A DNA stretch of 64,000 bases from Lepidostoma basale (GCA_022606425.2 JAHDVF020000518.1:1-64000), one strand, 5' to 3'. Shown: positions 52,478 to 63,186, numbered from the stretch's first letter. Notes: generated by a model not told the origin, from the sequence alone. Numbers and translations: made by a program.

Positions 52478-52735
52478 GGTTTGCAGCAAAGTCTAATATT
52501 TTTACTGGTTCTTTTGATGCTATTAGCGTTAACTCTTAGAGTTAACGTGGTAGTTTCCCGTTTCTTTCCACATTTTTGTATACAGCAGATTCTTAAAATC
52601 CAATTAATGTACTCGTATACCATTTTCAGCTGCTGATTCTCAAGACATGTGATATGTAGCGAGCTTATTGCCATTTTAATGGTCACGTGAATTCTACCAG
52701 GCTAAAACTGCTCTAGTTGCCATTCTGCCACGAAG
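52478..52735 (-). mobile_element. SINE1 long-tail form
   Basis: Tail end GGATTGGTTTGCAGCAAAG at 52470-52490, body with TGGTCACGTGAATTC, degraded head. Confidence 0.6.
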
Positions 52736-52739
52736 ACTG

Positions 52740-53289
52740 TCGTTTAATTGAAAGTTAAGGCGTTATCACTATGAATTTCACTGTAAAAACTTTTGACTTG
52801 AAAAACAACAAAGTATTTTTACCTGTTTAATTTATTAAATATCTTTTCACAATAAAAAAAAGTTTTTCGTTTTATAATTTCGTATTTGATTTCTTGATTA
52901 AAAAACCTAACATTTTAATTATTAAAACTATCAATGAAAATGTAATATTATGCTGTATAAATATTCATAGCATAGTAATACATAAGTCCATTGAGAATGT
53001 TAATCAGAAATATAATTATATAGTTTACATTGAGACCATTCTGTAGAGCGAAAGGGAATATTTGATGGGTGTAAATATTCCATGGGCTAACTCCCCCAAC
53101 CGCCCTTAAGTAGGCCTGAAGTTGTTTCTTTGTAACTAATTTACAAGTAAAGTGTCAATATTAATTGGCCAGTTCTGGATTCGCCAAAAATAATTATTAA
53201 CCCTTGTGTCTACAGACTAAAATCATATCTAAAATTATGAGCAGAGTACCCGGGTACTAACGTCAAAATAACAGTAAAAAATATAATAG
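52740..53289. other. Unassigned AT-rich spacer
   Basis: No feature was recognised. Confidence 0.4.
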
Positions 53290-53394
53290 TCGATTGTTTT
53301 GGCCGAAATACTATGATACTTCAACATTATTACTATTCAAATTTAAAACACTGTTATAATATCACAATTTCTTTTTATTCACTGAGAGTGTCGC

Positions 53395-53430
53395 GACAGC
53401 TGTTTCGCCAACCGATGTTGGCATCAATAA
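53395..53430 (-). ncRNA. Hammerhead-like motif (P5), perfect stem II
   Basis: The minus strand has TTATTGA (core lost), T, stem II GCCAAC/GTTGGC (6 bp, loop ATCG), GAAAC, palindromic stem III and GTC. Confidence 0.4.
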
Positions 53431-53460
53431 ACTAGTTTTAGATAGAGTTTATTTCAAAAC

Positions 53461-53496
53461 CTGATGATGCCAACACCGGTTGCCGAAACAGCTGTT
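53461..53496 (+). ncRNA. Hammerhead-like motif (P5), exact core
   Basis: CTGATGA (53461-53467) exact, extra T, stem II GCCAAC with GTTGCC (one mismatch), GAAAC (53485-53489), palindromic stem III, triplet GTT. Together with the facing minus copy it shows complementary mutations: one retains the core, the other the stem and the GTC. Confidence 0.5.
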
Positions 53497-53570
53497 GCGA
53501 CACTTTCAGTGAATAAAAATAAATTATAATATTATAACAGTGTTTTTAATATTAACAGTAAAAAACATAA

Positions 53571-53869
53571 TTGTATCCATTGCTTTGGCGGCAATATAAT
53601 ATTTCATTTATCCTTCTGCTTCGTTTAATATTACAATTTATTAATTTAATTCTATGAAATTTTCACGATAATGGTAAAAATAATCAATGATAGTATCATC
53701 AGGTGTTACAAAGAACATTGGTTGGCAAAACAGCTTTCAAATCCATAGAATTTACATGATTACATTTGTATTTTATTAGTGTTATAAATAAAACAATTAC
53801 AAAACCTTACACTCAAAAACTTCTTCTAGACGCTTAAAATTAACATTCAAGAACTTATATGCTGATCCG
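53571..53869. other. AT-rich spacer with P5 traces
   Basis: 53697-53745 (GGTGTTACAAAGAACATTGG, TTGGCAAAACAGC) is a decayed P5 motif. Confidence 0.4.
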
Positions 53870-54480
53870 GGAGGGTAGACAGATAATTGCACCAAAACAC
53901 ACCTGATAAACCTCTTTTGTTTTTTCTACGTCAACCTTCGGACTTCTAACATGGCAAACTTATAAAATTTGATTTAATTCCTCATGCCATTTTATCCATA
54001 CCTATCCTACTTTTTACTCCATTCACGTCTTTAAATGCAAGATAAAGTTTTAAATGCAAATACATGAAGTCAATGTAGTTTTAATGAAAGAGTTATGAAC
54101 AAAATAATGCAAGAGTCGTTAAGATGTTTCGAACACATGGAATGAATGAATGAAGAAATAATGGTAGAGTTAATATAATATATTTAAACGATGTATACGG
54201 AACAAGAAAAAGAGGACAGAATGAATGAATAAAAAATGGTAAAAAAAAATTATGTTAATGATGTAAATGTAATTAGAAATAGAGGAAGACCGAGTAGAAC
54301 GTAGCATGATCAAATCAATTAAATATTTAATATCTGCCACGTGAGGTGTCGAAGAAATCGACACGATATATGAATGTTAAGGGGACGAGAATATTGTCAG
54401 GAAAGAACGGTGTGGCGGTCCATTATTTCTGCCTATCCCTTCGAAAGACGGGAGACGGCGTGATGGTTAGTTAGTTAGTT
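53870..54480. pseudogene. LINE-A pieces: minus shard and plus decayed copy
   Basis: 53870-54015 is an antisense 3' piece. 54060-54480 on + contains ESLRCFEHME, then a repeated MNE-IMVK segment (54150 and 54225), GRPSRT-HDQIN and the terminus FQRK...GDGVMVS with GTTAGTTAGTT. Confidence 0.55.
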
Positions 54481-54524
54481 TACTAGTGTTTTTAAATATC
54501 TGACCACTTTCTGAAATGTTTAGA

Positions 54525-54750
54525 TATTTATTTATTGTTTCTTGAACAATTATGTAAAACTCCATATTAAATAAATAATACGAATGAAAACGCCAGTTTT
54601 CTAGAAGTGTTATTATATTTTATGACAAGTTTTGCCCTTTTAAGTCTATCAAATGCCCTAGATGGGCGAAACATGTCATTCCCATAAAATGTAGTAAAAC
54701 TTCTAGAAAACTGACGTTTTCATTCGTATTAATTGTTTAGATATGGTTAG
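54525..54750. repeat. P3 inverted pair
   Basis: AACGCCAGTTTTCTAGAAG ... GACAAGTTTTGCCC faces GGGCGAAACATGTCATTCCC ... CTTCTAGAAAACTGACG. The flank GTTTCTTGAACAATTATG is at the left end. Confidence 0.65.
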
Positions 54751-55565
54751 TAAATTAGTTTTGTCAAAATGGTTTGTCAGTTGGTTATTATTTATATCAG
54801 AATGTTTTGTCAGTAAGTTAGTTAGTTATGTCGAGAAGGTTTGGTATTTATAATAGTGAGTTAGTTATGTCAAGAGTAAATCTTACGTCGGTACCCGGGT
54901 ACCATTTCCTGAGCACGTAGGTTAACCGGGAATCGAACAGGGGGCAATTCATTAGAGTTCTCCTTTCATGTGAAGGTACCACATTCGACTTAATGACCGC
55001 AATTCCACGAATGTAGCGTATCAAACTTTGGGCGTTTGATGTTGTAGAATTTGATTTGACTTTACTAGGGATGATATCAAAGTTCTGTGAATCTTTGGTT
55101 TGGCCCGTCTAGGCCCAGACTTGTATAACTAACTACCCAACTAGCATGTCGTTTTAATAAAGGGTTGTGAATATACGAAGGGAATTTAGGGCGTTCGCTA
55201 CCACCATACATAGTTTCACGTGTTAATGCCTATTTTGATGATATTTCAATAAATTTGTCATAAACTAACCTTTGTAGCATTGTTTAAAATTGATGTTGGT
55301 ATTAGACTTTTTTTAATATGTTTAAAATAAAATAAAATATCTAAATGCTTTGTTAATGGTGAATGGACTTCCATTTAATATTGGAGATGACCGGTTTCCT
55401 TCTTTTAAAAAAGTGTTTCATTTCAAATGCATTCTGAAACCATGCATTTATTGCGTATTTTTTTCGTCTATTATTTGATATATATGTACCATAGTAACCT
55501 CAAAAAAAATATCAACTAAAATTGCTCTAGAATAAATAAAGTCATTATTAATCAAGTGAATTTTG
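54751..55565. other. Unassigned spacer
   Basis: GTTTTGTCAG...GTTAGT words repeat loosely at 54750-54870. 54880-55150 is less AT-rich. No gene was recognised. Confidence 0.4.
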
Positions 55566-55569
55566 TAAC

Positions 55570-55835
55570 TAACTAACTTACTAACCATCCAGAAATAATG
55601 GACTACCACACTTGTCTTTTCTGGCACATTCCTCTCTCTTCCTCAACATTCATACATCGTGTCATGCACGCGCGTCGATTTCTATGAGTCCTCACATGGC
55701 CGACATTCAATATTTGATTTATTTGATCGTGTTACGTTGAATTTTGTATAATTCTGTAATAAACATAATTGATATTTGATAATGCCTTAGAAAGGCGAAA
55801 CATGCCATTCCCATAAACTGTAATGAATCTATTAA
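55570..55835. mobile_element. LINE-A 3' shard and P3 arm
   Basis: 55570-55737 is an antisense LINE-A 3' end lacking the GTCTCCCCGAA block. 55770-55835 is a P3 arm (TTGATAATGCCTTAGAAAGGC, GAAACATGCCATTCCC). Confidence 0.55.
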
Positions 55836-55944
55836 TGGTTGAGATATTAGTTTTGTAAAACTCCATTATTAATTTATAGTTACAAACAAGATTGTTTAAT
55901 GTTTAAACTTTGATTTATTTTATATAATTAAAAATATAAATAAT

Positions 55945-56060
55945 AGTGACAAATTTGTTTCACCTTGTGAGGGCATTCTCCAAACTCTATTTATATCATT
56001 TATCAAAGAGTTTTAAGAGCGCCCTCTCAAGGCGAAACAAATTTGTCAGTACTATGTATA
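55945..56060. repeat. P6 inverted pair
   Basis: GACAAATTTGTTTCACCTTG and TGAGGGC face GCCCTCTCAAGGC and GAAACAAATTTGTC around a ~45-base centre. GAAAC, a palindromic stem (ACAAATTTGT) and the following C repeat the layout of the other P families with another sequence. Confidence 0.6.
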
Positions 56061-56159
56061 TAATTTAAATCCAAAAAAGAACATTGAACAATCGTGTTAA
56101 CAATTATATATTTGTAAACTAAAAAAAACAGATGTTGACATTCGGATTAATTATTTAAC

Positions 56160-56430
56160 ATGGAGTTTTATATCATTGTCCAAGAAACTATAAAAACGTA
56201 AAACTCCATATTAAATTATAATATGAATAGGAATGAAAGCGTCTATTTTCTGGAAGTTTATTATTTTTTATGTCAATGACACGTTACACCTGTCTTAAGG
56301 TATTATCAAATGTCATTTTAATAATGACATTTGATAATGCCTTAGAAAGATTAAACATGACATTCACATAAAATATAATAAAACTTATATAAAACATATA
56401 TTTTCATTCGTTTTTATTATACGTATTTTG
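56160..56430. repeat. P3 inverted pair
   Basis: GACACGTTACACCTGTC ... AAATGTCATTTTAATAATGACATTT ... TTAAACATGACATTC, with outer ends. Confidence 0.55.
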
Positions 56431-56595
56431 CATTAAGCCTACAAAGCTGACTCAGTCAATCTCTGGGGTCAATGGGCTATCTATATATGTTACGACATTC
56501 GCCTTACAGCTAAGCAAACCATGGAAAAGCTTAGCCGGAACATTTAGGGTATAATTATGGGGAGAATAAAAAGAAGATCGAAAATCTTTATTATA

Positions 56596-57496
56596 ACTAA
56601 CTAACTAACCATCACGCCGTCTCCCCGAAAGGGTAGGCAGAGAGAATGGACTGCCACACCTTTCTTTCCTGACATATTTCTCTCGCTTCCTCAACATTCA
56701 TACATCGTGTCATGCACGCGCGTCGATTTCTCCGACTCCTCACATGGCCGACATTCAATATTTGATTTATTTGATCGTGCCACGTTTTTCTTGGTCTTCC
56801 TCTATTTCTGGTACCATTTACATCATTAACATATAATTTTTTTACCATTCTTTCTTCATTCATTCTTTCCATATGTCCAAACCATCTAATGATCCTTTCA
56901 TTATTTTGTTCATGACACCATCATTCGCACCGCATTCACTTCTTATATTTTCATTCGACACTCTATCATACACAGAGTATCCACACATTCGTCTAAGAGA
57001 TCTCATTCTACTGCATTTATTCTACTTTCATCCTTCTTTTGCCAGTTCCATGCTTCGCTTCCATACATAAGGGTCGGTAGAAGAACACCATTGTGCACTG
57101 CCATTCTAGCTTTTTGGATAGGTTTTTGTTTGCGATGACAACTTTAAGTGCACCATTCACTTTGTTGCCTGCCCCAACCCTTCTTTCAATATCCCTCTCC
57201 ACTCTCCCATCTCTTACAAACATACTACCTAAATACACAAACTCAACTACTTGCTCCAAATTTTCACCATTAACGCTAATGTTGCAGACTGTCATGGTTT
57301 CTTCCTTTTCAAAAATCATTACCTTGGACTTATTAACATTCATCATCAGATCATTTCGCATGCATACCTCATACATACAATTCACCAGGACTTGTAGTTC
57401 ATGCTCGTTGTCAGCAAGTAGGACAGCGTCATCCGCATACAAGAGACAGCTTACTAACACTCCGCTCATTTTGGCACCTACATCCAACCCTTTCAG
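56596..57496 (-). pseudogene. LINE-A, longest copy, reverse-transcriptase palm to end
   Basis: 901 bp with the 10-bp duplication CTTTATTATA (56586-56595 and 57497-57506). The minus strand starts at SCLLYADDAVLLADNEHEL, where YADD is the catalytic aspartate motif of reverse transcriptases. It continues MRNDLMMNVNKSKVMIFEK, GENLEQVVEFVYLGSMF, ANKNLSKK, then three single-base losses (near 57112, 57008 and 56887) break the frame before LRRMCGYSVYDRVSNENIRS and the final 86-codon frame ending ILSAYPFGETA. The tail (TAAC)n is at the left. Confidence 0.8.
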
Positions 57497-57506
57497 CTTT
57501 ATTATA

Positions 57507-57779
57507 TAAGAACAATAATGTTTACTTAATGTATTTTAAGACTATGGAGAGATGAGATTCACTATATCCACTTATATTTTATTTATTTCCTTCTACTACT
57601 ACTTCTCGACGCAACATCCCGGTGTAGGATTTGGCCTCCTTCACTGACTTCTGTCCCTGGCTATCTCTCTCCATTCTCCAGATTTCTTCATTTTCTTCTA
57701 GACCTATTCCACGCAGTTCGCCCATATTTTTCTTGCTATAAATAATTTAATAAATGTCCTTTATTTATTTCTTCTTCTC
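57507..57779. other. Unassigned, possible LINE remnant
   Basis: 57590-57740 has antisense-LINE character (TTCTCGACGCAACATCCCGG, CACTGACTTCTGTCCC), but no family was assigned. Confidence 0.35.
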
Positions 57780-58245
57780 TGGTTTCAATCCTGGGATTGG
57801 TTTGCAGCAATTTCCTCCATTATTCTCTTCCATTTTTCCCTGTCTTGTGCGGCTCTTTTGAGATCTGTATATGATGAGCAGCGCACGTCCACCAACAGGT
57901 CCTCCAGGTACTCTCGGCGTGGGCGTCCCCTAGAGTTTGTCCCCTCGATCATACCCTCCATTATGGTATGCAAGAGACCTTCTTGACGTATTACATGGCC
58001 GATCCATCTTGCACGCCTTTCGGACAAGGTCCTGAGGAGGTGCCTTCCTCCTTCGATTCCTTGAAGAATTTCCTCATTCGTGATGTGGTCTCTCCAGGAA
58101 ATTTCAAAGAGTCTTCTATAGGACCACATCTCAAAAGCCTCTAGTCTCCGCTTATCCCTTTCGGATAGGCACCATGTCTCGCAGCCGTACATCAAGACAC
58201 TCCATACATAGGTCTTGATGAGGAGTATTCTCAGTTTTAGGTCTA
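57780..58245 (-). pseudogene. LINE-D C-terminal copy, open over 136 codons
   Basis: The minus frame 58195-57785 reads MYGCETWCLSERDKRRLEAF, EMWSYRRLFEISWRDHITNE, LSERRARWIGHVIRQEGLLH, EGMIEGTNSRGRPRREYLED, CSSYTDLKRAAQDREKWKRI and NQSQD stop. It extends upstream to KTYVWSVL at about 58235. No frameshift, so a fairly young truncated copy. The 3' end AATTTCCTGCAAACC-type block matches SINE1 long tails. Confidence 0.75.
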
Positions 58246-58469
58246 TATTATTTGACTCTATTATTTATGATGCTAGTAAATATCTATTGGAACATTTTCT
58301 AAGAACCACTTTATTTTGAACACTTAAGTGCCTTTATAATTTATATAACGTCATTTAGTATTCATTACCTATGAAAGCATTGTCTACATAAATATAAGAT
58401 CCTTACTAATTCCAGCAATACTTTCTAGTATATCCCTTAACTATTATCAATAATGGATTATTATAATTC
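58246..58469. other. AT-rich spacer
   Basis: No feature was recognised. Confidence 0.4.
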
Positions 58470-58481
58470 AAATCAAATCAT

Positions 58482-58631
58482 GCAGTGGCGATGAGGTTCG
58501 CAACCCATCACACCGCGTCTCCCGCGGAGCGAAAAGTGAAGGATGGAGTGCCGCATCAGTAAAAGTGTGACAGTCCATTCATTCTGCCTACCCTTTCGGG
58601 GAGACGGCGTGATGGTTAGTTAGTTAGTTAA
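58482..58631 (+). mobile_element. LINE-A-short with 12-bp TSD
   Basis: Flanked by AAATCAAATCAT (58470-58481 and 58632-58643). 150 bp, 5'-truncated at GCAGTGGCGATGAGG, ending GTTAGTTAGTTAG. Inserted at the LINE-I tail. Confidence 0.8.
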
Positions 58632-59036
58632 AAATCAAATCATTTTATTTCATCAATAGACATTACAACAATAATTTTAAAGGCCCATATTGAGAAAACA
58701 TTAAATAGTAACTAACTAACTAACTTACCATTACGCCGTCTCCCGAAAGGGTAGGCAGAAAGAATGGACTGCCACATTTTAACCGATACGGCACTCCATC
58801 CTTCTCTTTTCGCCCCGCGGGAGACGCGGTGTGATGGGTTGCGAACCTCATCGCCACCAATAGGCATCTCCCGCGCACACTTCGATCGTCCAACATCCTC
58901 AAAAAAAGAATATAAAATACAACAATATAAAATAAAATAACAAAAAAAAATTATTTAGCACAAAATGTTCTTTTTAGATGGTGCACACATAAAATAGTAC
59001 TTTCACTTATATGAAAGACGTCGATCTCCGAGTATC
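58632..59036 (-). mobile_element. LINE-I 3' end hosting a LINE-A-short
   Basis: 58632-58702 is the tail and 3' UTR of LINE-I. 58992-59036 continues it (ACTTTCACTTATATGAAAG, GACGTCGATCTCCGAG). Confidence 0.6.
58711..58991 (-). mobile_element. LINE-A-short, longest clean copy, 8-bp TSD
   Basis: Flanked by AAATAGTA (58703-58710 and 58992-58999). 281 bp: tail (TAAC)n at left, then terminus, junction at CCGATACGGCACTCC, 5' region and the AT-rich leader to GTGCACACAT. The 60-codon minus frame (58902-58720) begins MRMLDDRSVRGRCLLVAMRF; it is shared with 17160-17344 but crosses the deletion junction. Confidence 0.8.
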
Positions 59037-59039
59037 ACA

Positions 59040-59225
59040 AATCAATATAATTGGTTTAACTATCAAATTGATTCTCATGACATGTTATAAGTATCTAATA
59101 TATTGTCATTTATGTTGTCACGTGAATTCTATATCAGACAATCACACATCACACTGCCAACGCCGTATTAAACCCGAAACCTTCGGTGTGGTAGTCATAG
59201 CATTTACCACTCCACCACGAAGTCA
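59040..59225 (-). mobile_element. SINE1 copy
   Basis: Body (TTGTCACGTGAATTCTA at 59116), box B side degraded (CGTATTAAACCCG), box A side TACCACTCCACCACG. Confidence 0.6.
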
Positions 59226-59254
59226 CATCAATTTACTTAATTACCGTATTACAA

Positions 59255-59425
59255 ATTTGATATATTATTGTTACACCTGATAATGTCAACACAGGTTGAT
59301 GAAACAGCTGTCGCGTAAAATTAAATACAGTTGTGATACAAAAACAAAGTTATTTAATTTAACAGTTTTAAAATGTTAAGGTATCATAGTGTTTCGACCT
59401 AAACAATGGAATATTTAATTGTATA
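59255..59425 (+). repeat. P5 terminal repeat
   Basis: Motif 59277-59312, then GCGTAAAATTAAATAC and the outer end AGTGTTTCGACCTAAACAATGG. Confidence 0.6.
59277..59312 (+). ncRNA. Hammerhead-like motif (P5)
   Basis: CTGATAA (one core change, G8 to A), T, stem II GTCAAC/GTTGAT (6 pairs with one wobble), GAAAC, palindromic stem III, GTC. Confidence 0.45.
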
Positions 59426-59484
59426 TTTTATTAAATAATACTTTCTAACCGATCAGATGCAGCGTTTACATTAAAAAAAAATGA

Positions 59485-59600
59485 TTTAAAATACGTCTTA
59501 GTGCGCGCTTGAGGTGATAACATCACAAAAACGGCGCTTTAAAAGTTAGCATATTAATATTATGGTTATTTTATTATTATTTGTCTTAAGCTGCAAATGT
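59485..59600 (+). mobile_element. LINE-H 3' end
   Basis: GCGCTTGAGGTGATAACATC, AAAACGGCGCTTTAAAAG and (TTA)n. Confidence 0.5.
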
Positions 59601-59956
59601 AGCTAGCCACAATTTGAGGCCTTTTTACTGCAAATGAAGCAATTCACATGGGGGTTAAAAATCTAACAATGTACTGTGATTTAAGTGAAAATTAATTAGT
59701 TGCGTATCTTTAGATTTCTCATCTTAGAGCCCGTACAGCCTATGGTATACCTTAAGAAGAGGTCCAAAAGGGAGGTCCATAATTAACAATGGATTTGTAA
59801 AACGTCGGTCTAGCGCATGCCCTGAATAAAACATGTTGCCTTTGTATTAACAGGGTTGCCAAAAGTCAAGCAAAGAATAACGGTAATATGAAAGGGTAAG
59901 AATAACGGTAAAATATGAAAGGGTAAGAATAACAGAAAAGAATAACGGTAATATGA
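59601..59956. other. Spacer ending in a short tandem repeat
   Basis: 59873-59960 has four imperfect copies of AAGAATAACGGTAATATG / GAAAGGGT. The rest was not recognised. Confidence 0.5.
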
Positions 59957-59969
59957 AAGGGCTTTCATT

Positions 59970-60488
59970 CAAATGGCAGTACACAATGGTGTTCTTGTGC
60001 CGACCCTTATGTATGGAAGTGAAGCATGGAACTGGCAAAAGAAGGATAAAAGTAGAATAAATGCAGTAGAAATGAGATCTCTTAGACGAATGTGTGGCAA
60101 ATCTGTATATGATGGAGTGACAAATGCAAGTATAAGAAGTGAATGTGGTGCGAATGAAAGTGTTATGAACAAAATAAAAAAAGGGTCATTAAGATGGTTT
60201 GGACACATGGAAAGAATGAGTGAAGACAGAATGGTAATGAAGGTATACGTCAACGGCGTGAACGGAGCTAGAAATAGAGAAAGGGCGAGGAAAACGTGGC
60301 ACGATCAAATCAATCAAATATTGAATGTCGGTCACGTGAGGAGTCGGGAAAATCGACATGCGTGCATGACAAGATGTATAAATGTAGAGGAAGCGAGAGA
60401 AGTATGTCAGGACAGAATAGTGTGGCGTTCCATTCTTTCTGCATACCCCTCCGGGGAGACGGCGTGATGGTAAGTTAGTTAGTTAGTT
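59970..60488 (+). mobile_element. LINE-A, best preserved copy, 519 bp, 13-bp TSD
   Basis: Flanked by AAGGGCTTTCATT (59957-59969 and 60489-60501). The single frame 59973-60467 is open for 164 codons: MAVHNGVLVPTLMYGSEAWN, INAVEMRSLRRMCGKSVYDG, KGSLRWFGHMERMSEDRMVM, RERARKTWHDQINQILNVGH, CMTRCINVEEAREVCQDRIV and ILSAYPSGETA stop, then the GGTAAGTTAGTTAGTTAG tail. It is 5'-truncated, so not mobile by itself, but the intact frame and duplication show a recent insertion. The part present lies after the catalytic core. Confidence 0.85.
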
Positions 60489-60501
60489 AAGGGCTTTCAT
60501 T

Positions 60502-60939
60502 GTTATTAAACACAAGATTTACTGCTTTGGCTTTCGATTTCAAAGATACGAAATAAATTAGGATTTTAAACATGTATTGTATATATATCTTCCACTTTAG
60601 TCGTATTTCTCATGACTAAGGGTCATAGTTTATAACTAAGTGGTAAGACTCAATTTCGTAATTTTGTTATTAGAAATATTATTTCTATATTTTTTAATAA
60701 ATAAAAGTTTACATGCGGAAGTGCGAGACACAGAAGGAAATACAAAGTAGAGTAAATGTGGCTTGGCATCCCATTGTGTTTACGTAAAGTAAATGTAAGT
60801 CCCGGATGGACGGAGACAGACCTAGGAAGTGTACGAGCGAGGCTGACGAAAGGGTGCCGCTGCGCCCTATAACAGCATCGGGTATGTGGTGGGAACCCTT
60901 CTGTGTTCCTTTTTACTTATGATTAAGGGTCGTATCCTT
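60502..60939. other. Unassigned spacer
   Basis: 60720-60910 is GC-richer (CCCGGATGGACGGAGAC, GGGTGCCGCTGCGCCC); possibly an old LINE edge next to LINE-G. Confidence 0.4.
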
Positions 60940-61365
60940 TCCTTAAACTATCCAAAATGACTCGCCATGCGCTCCTGTCACCAGTCAGGTACCAGGCTGC
61001 AGATATTGAGAGGCCAATCAGTGCCTTGATTTGATGGCCGTACTTGATATTGTCATCTTTGTGGTCGCTTTCTCTCTATTTCGCCCATTATTATTGGCTA
61101 TACGACCAACATGTTTTAACTCTCTGAGAGCACACCCTCAAAGTTCTTACCATGATGTTCAGCTGGTCAAGGATCGACTGGTTCATTTTTTTCGTGCTCC
61201 AGGGTATTTGCAGCATTCGATTGCACCACATCTCGAATGCATCATTTTCGAACCTATCCTATACTCGCATAGTCCAAGATACGCAACTATAAAGGAATAT
61301 GGATCTCACCAAGATATGTCTTGCCATATCTTGGTTAACTTTGTCATGGCAATTTAACCCGTATG
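60940..61365 (-). pseudogene. LINE-G fragment
   Basis: The minus strand reads, with frame breaks, a FEMWCNRML-like region (61240-61200), KKMNQSILDQL, the R-rich part, and ALIGLSISAAWYLTGDRSAW near 60990. The ending resembles that of LINE-C (A-DR-). Decayed. Confidence 0.5.
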
Positions 61366-61860
61366 GATTCTGCGTCAACTTACCACCTCCCCCCTCTCCT
61401 CCGCTTTTACAATCAGAGAAAAGTCTCATGTTTGTGAGTTAGTTAACTCTGTTTACTCTCATAGTCTTCGAATTTGCTATGCATTTTGCTAATTATTGAT
61501 ATTTAATACGAATGATAACGTCAGTTTTCTAGAAGTTTTATTATACTTTATATATAAAACTTAGAAATATGTAAAATCATTTGTAAACAATTTGTAAAAA
61601 AAAAAATTTTTCCTAGAAACACTTTATTTCGTCCTACCTCAAATAACTTTTTTTATTTACTTACATAAAGTCATTTAAAATTCCCTTTATATGTAATCAT
61701 TGTTATCAAATTTCTTAACGAGTTACAAGAAACCTTTTCCAGAATTTCTGGGCCTACTCAAATAATTATTTCTTAAAAATGAAAAAAACTACATCAATTT
61801 TCGTTAATTACCATATTCTGCTACATTTACTAGTGTATACAAACTTCCATCTTTTGATAA
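61366..61860. other. AT-rich spacer with P3 arm
   Basis: 61500-61560 is a P3 arm (AACGTCAGTTTTCTAGAAG) whose partner may be at 61865-61930. Confidence 0.4.
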
Positions 61861-61990
61861 TGCCTAAGAAGGGCAACACATGTCATTCCCACAAAATATA
61901 ATAAAACTTCTAAAAAACTGACGTTTTCATTCGTATTGATTGTTTAATGTGGAGTTTTACATCATTGTACAAGAAACAATTAATTTCGCA
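61861..61990 (+). repeat. P3 arm and flank
   Basis: AAGAAGGGCAACACATGTC, ATTCCCACAAAATATAATAA, AAAACTGACGTTTTCATTCG, CATTGTACAAGAAACAATTAA. Confidence 0.55.
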
Positions 61991-62620
61991 ATTTTGTTCA
62001 CATCTAAATGGAAAAAAAGATATATTTTAAATTTTTAACAAAGATTATCAGAAAAAAACCTTTTTCGCAACCCTGTTTTTAAGGTTAGCCCCAAGAGAGT
62101 TAAGTTCGCAGGGAACTCATTGGAAAATTAGGATTTTCCTGGTATTTACTGCACCACGAGATTGTATGTGATTAACTATGGAAGATGCCACAAGAGACTA
62201 CAGATGTACCGCCATGATACCATTTAAACCATTCCGTTCTTAGGGTATTAGGTACCTCGAAACACAGGCAGAAAGCTTATCATTATAATACAGTATTGAA
62301 TATTATGTAATATATTTTGTTGGGTGAAATAAACATATATTATTGGTGAAGCATCAATAATATTTTTTTAAATCTAAATTTTTCACTTTCATTTTAAAGA
62401 TTTGTACTATTTTTTTATTTTTTTATTTCTTATATCTATATAAATAAAAGGCGATCTTCCGGGTGTGTGTCGACTATTTCTGAGGTTATTCCTGAGCTGA
62501 TCCTTCTGTATCTTGGGGAATGGACTAATTGGAATTTAGCGGTCGTCATAGGCATATTTTCGTTATTAATCGAGCTCTAATTAACTTTATAAATTAATCA
62601 ATTAATTGAAAATTTTCGTA
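61991..62620. other. Unassigned spacer
   Basis: No feature was recognised. Confidence 0.4.
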
Positions 62621-62622
62621 GT

Positions 62623-62690
62623 GCAAACGAATATAGACCTTAATGTTCGTATCACCTGAGTATCAATCTTTTGAGTCTATATTCGTTTGA
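62623..62690. repeat. Perfect 15-bp hairpin
   Basis: AAACGAATATAGAC (62626-62639) and GTCTATATTCGTTT form a stem around a loop of about 35 bases. Possibly the end of an unknown element. Confidence 0.6.
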
Positions 62691-62883
62691 CACGGTCTGG
62701 AGAGAATTCAGTCGCCATGTAATTTTGTGTAGTGGCAACAATGTGTTTTGCTTTCTGACAGTCCAATATATTGCGTTTTACTTTGGGATGTATAATACTT
62801 AATACGTTTTGCTTATTACGTACTAAAATAATTGGTTGTTTAATTGGTACAGTATATTTTATTGGCCATATTTTAATGTACAC
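62677..62883 (-). CDS. Unrecognised 68-codon minus-strand frame
   Basis: Reads MYIKIWPIKYTVPIKQPIIL, HPKVKRNILDCQKAKHIVA and ATEFSPDRVKRI stop. The balanced composition in AT-rich DNA makes it worth noting. Its stop lies in the hairpin above. It could be part of an element or an exon; no family is recognised. Confidence 0.25.
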   Translation of the reverse strand: MYIKIWPIKYTVPIKQPIILVRNKQNVLSIIHPKVKRNILDCQKAKHIVATTQNYMATEFSPDRVKRI

Positions 62884-63186
62884 TAATGCAGACAGGTAAT
62901 TATACTTCTTAATTTTGGCGAGTATAATTTTTACGCGTCAATTTGAGGTTATGAACGAAATTTTATTTTTTCGTGTGGCTGAAACTTATTCGTTTCTCTT
63001 ACGTTCGACGGTGATTACTTAATGATATTCGTTTTCTAGAGTTCTAGCCGTTCGATTGGTCACGTGGTCTCTGAACTGTCACAATCTCTTTGTACGTCGT
63101 AATATTTTGTAGGTATGAAGTTTCGGTACTTTTAGGTTATGAAGTTTTTGGGATTAAAAATATTCAATGATAATTAAATTGTTCAG

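Larger units (their letters stand above)
53290..53570. repeat. P5 inverted pair
   Basis: A minus copy (about 53335-53430) and a + copy (53461-53560) face each other across 30 bases, sharing CACTGTTATAATAT / ATATTATAACAGTG and the AGTGAATAAAAA ends. The outer end CGATTGTTTTGGCCG is at 53290. Confidence 0.7.
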
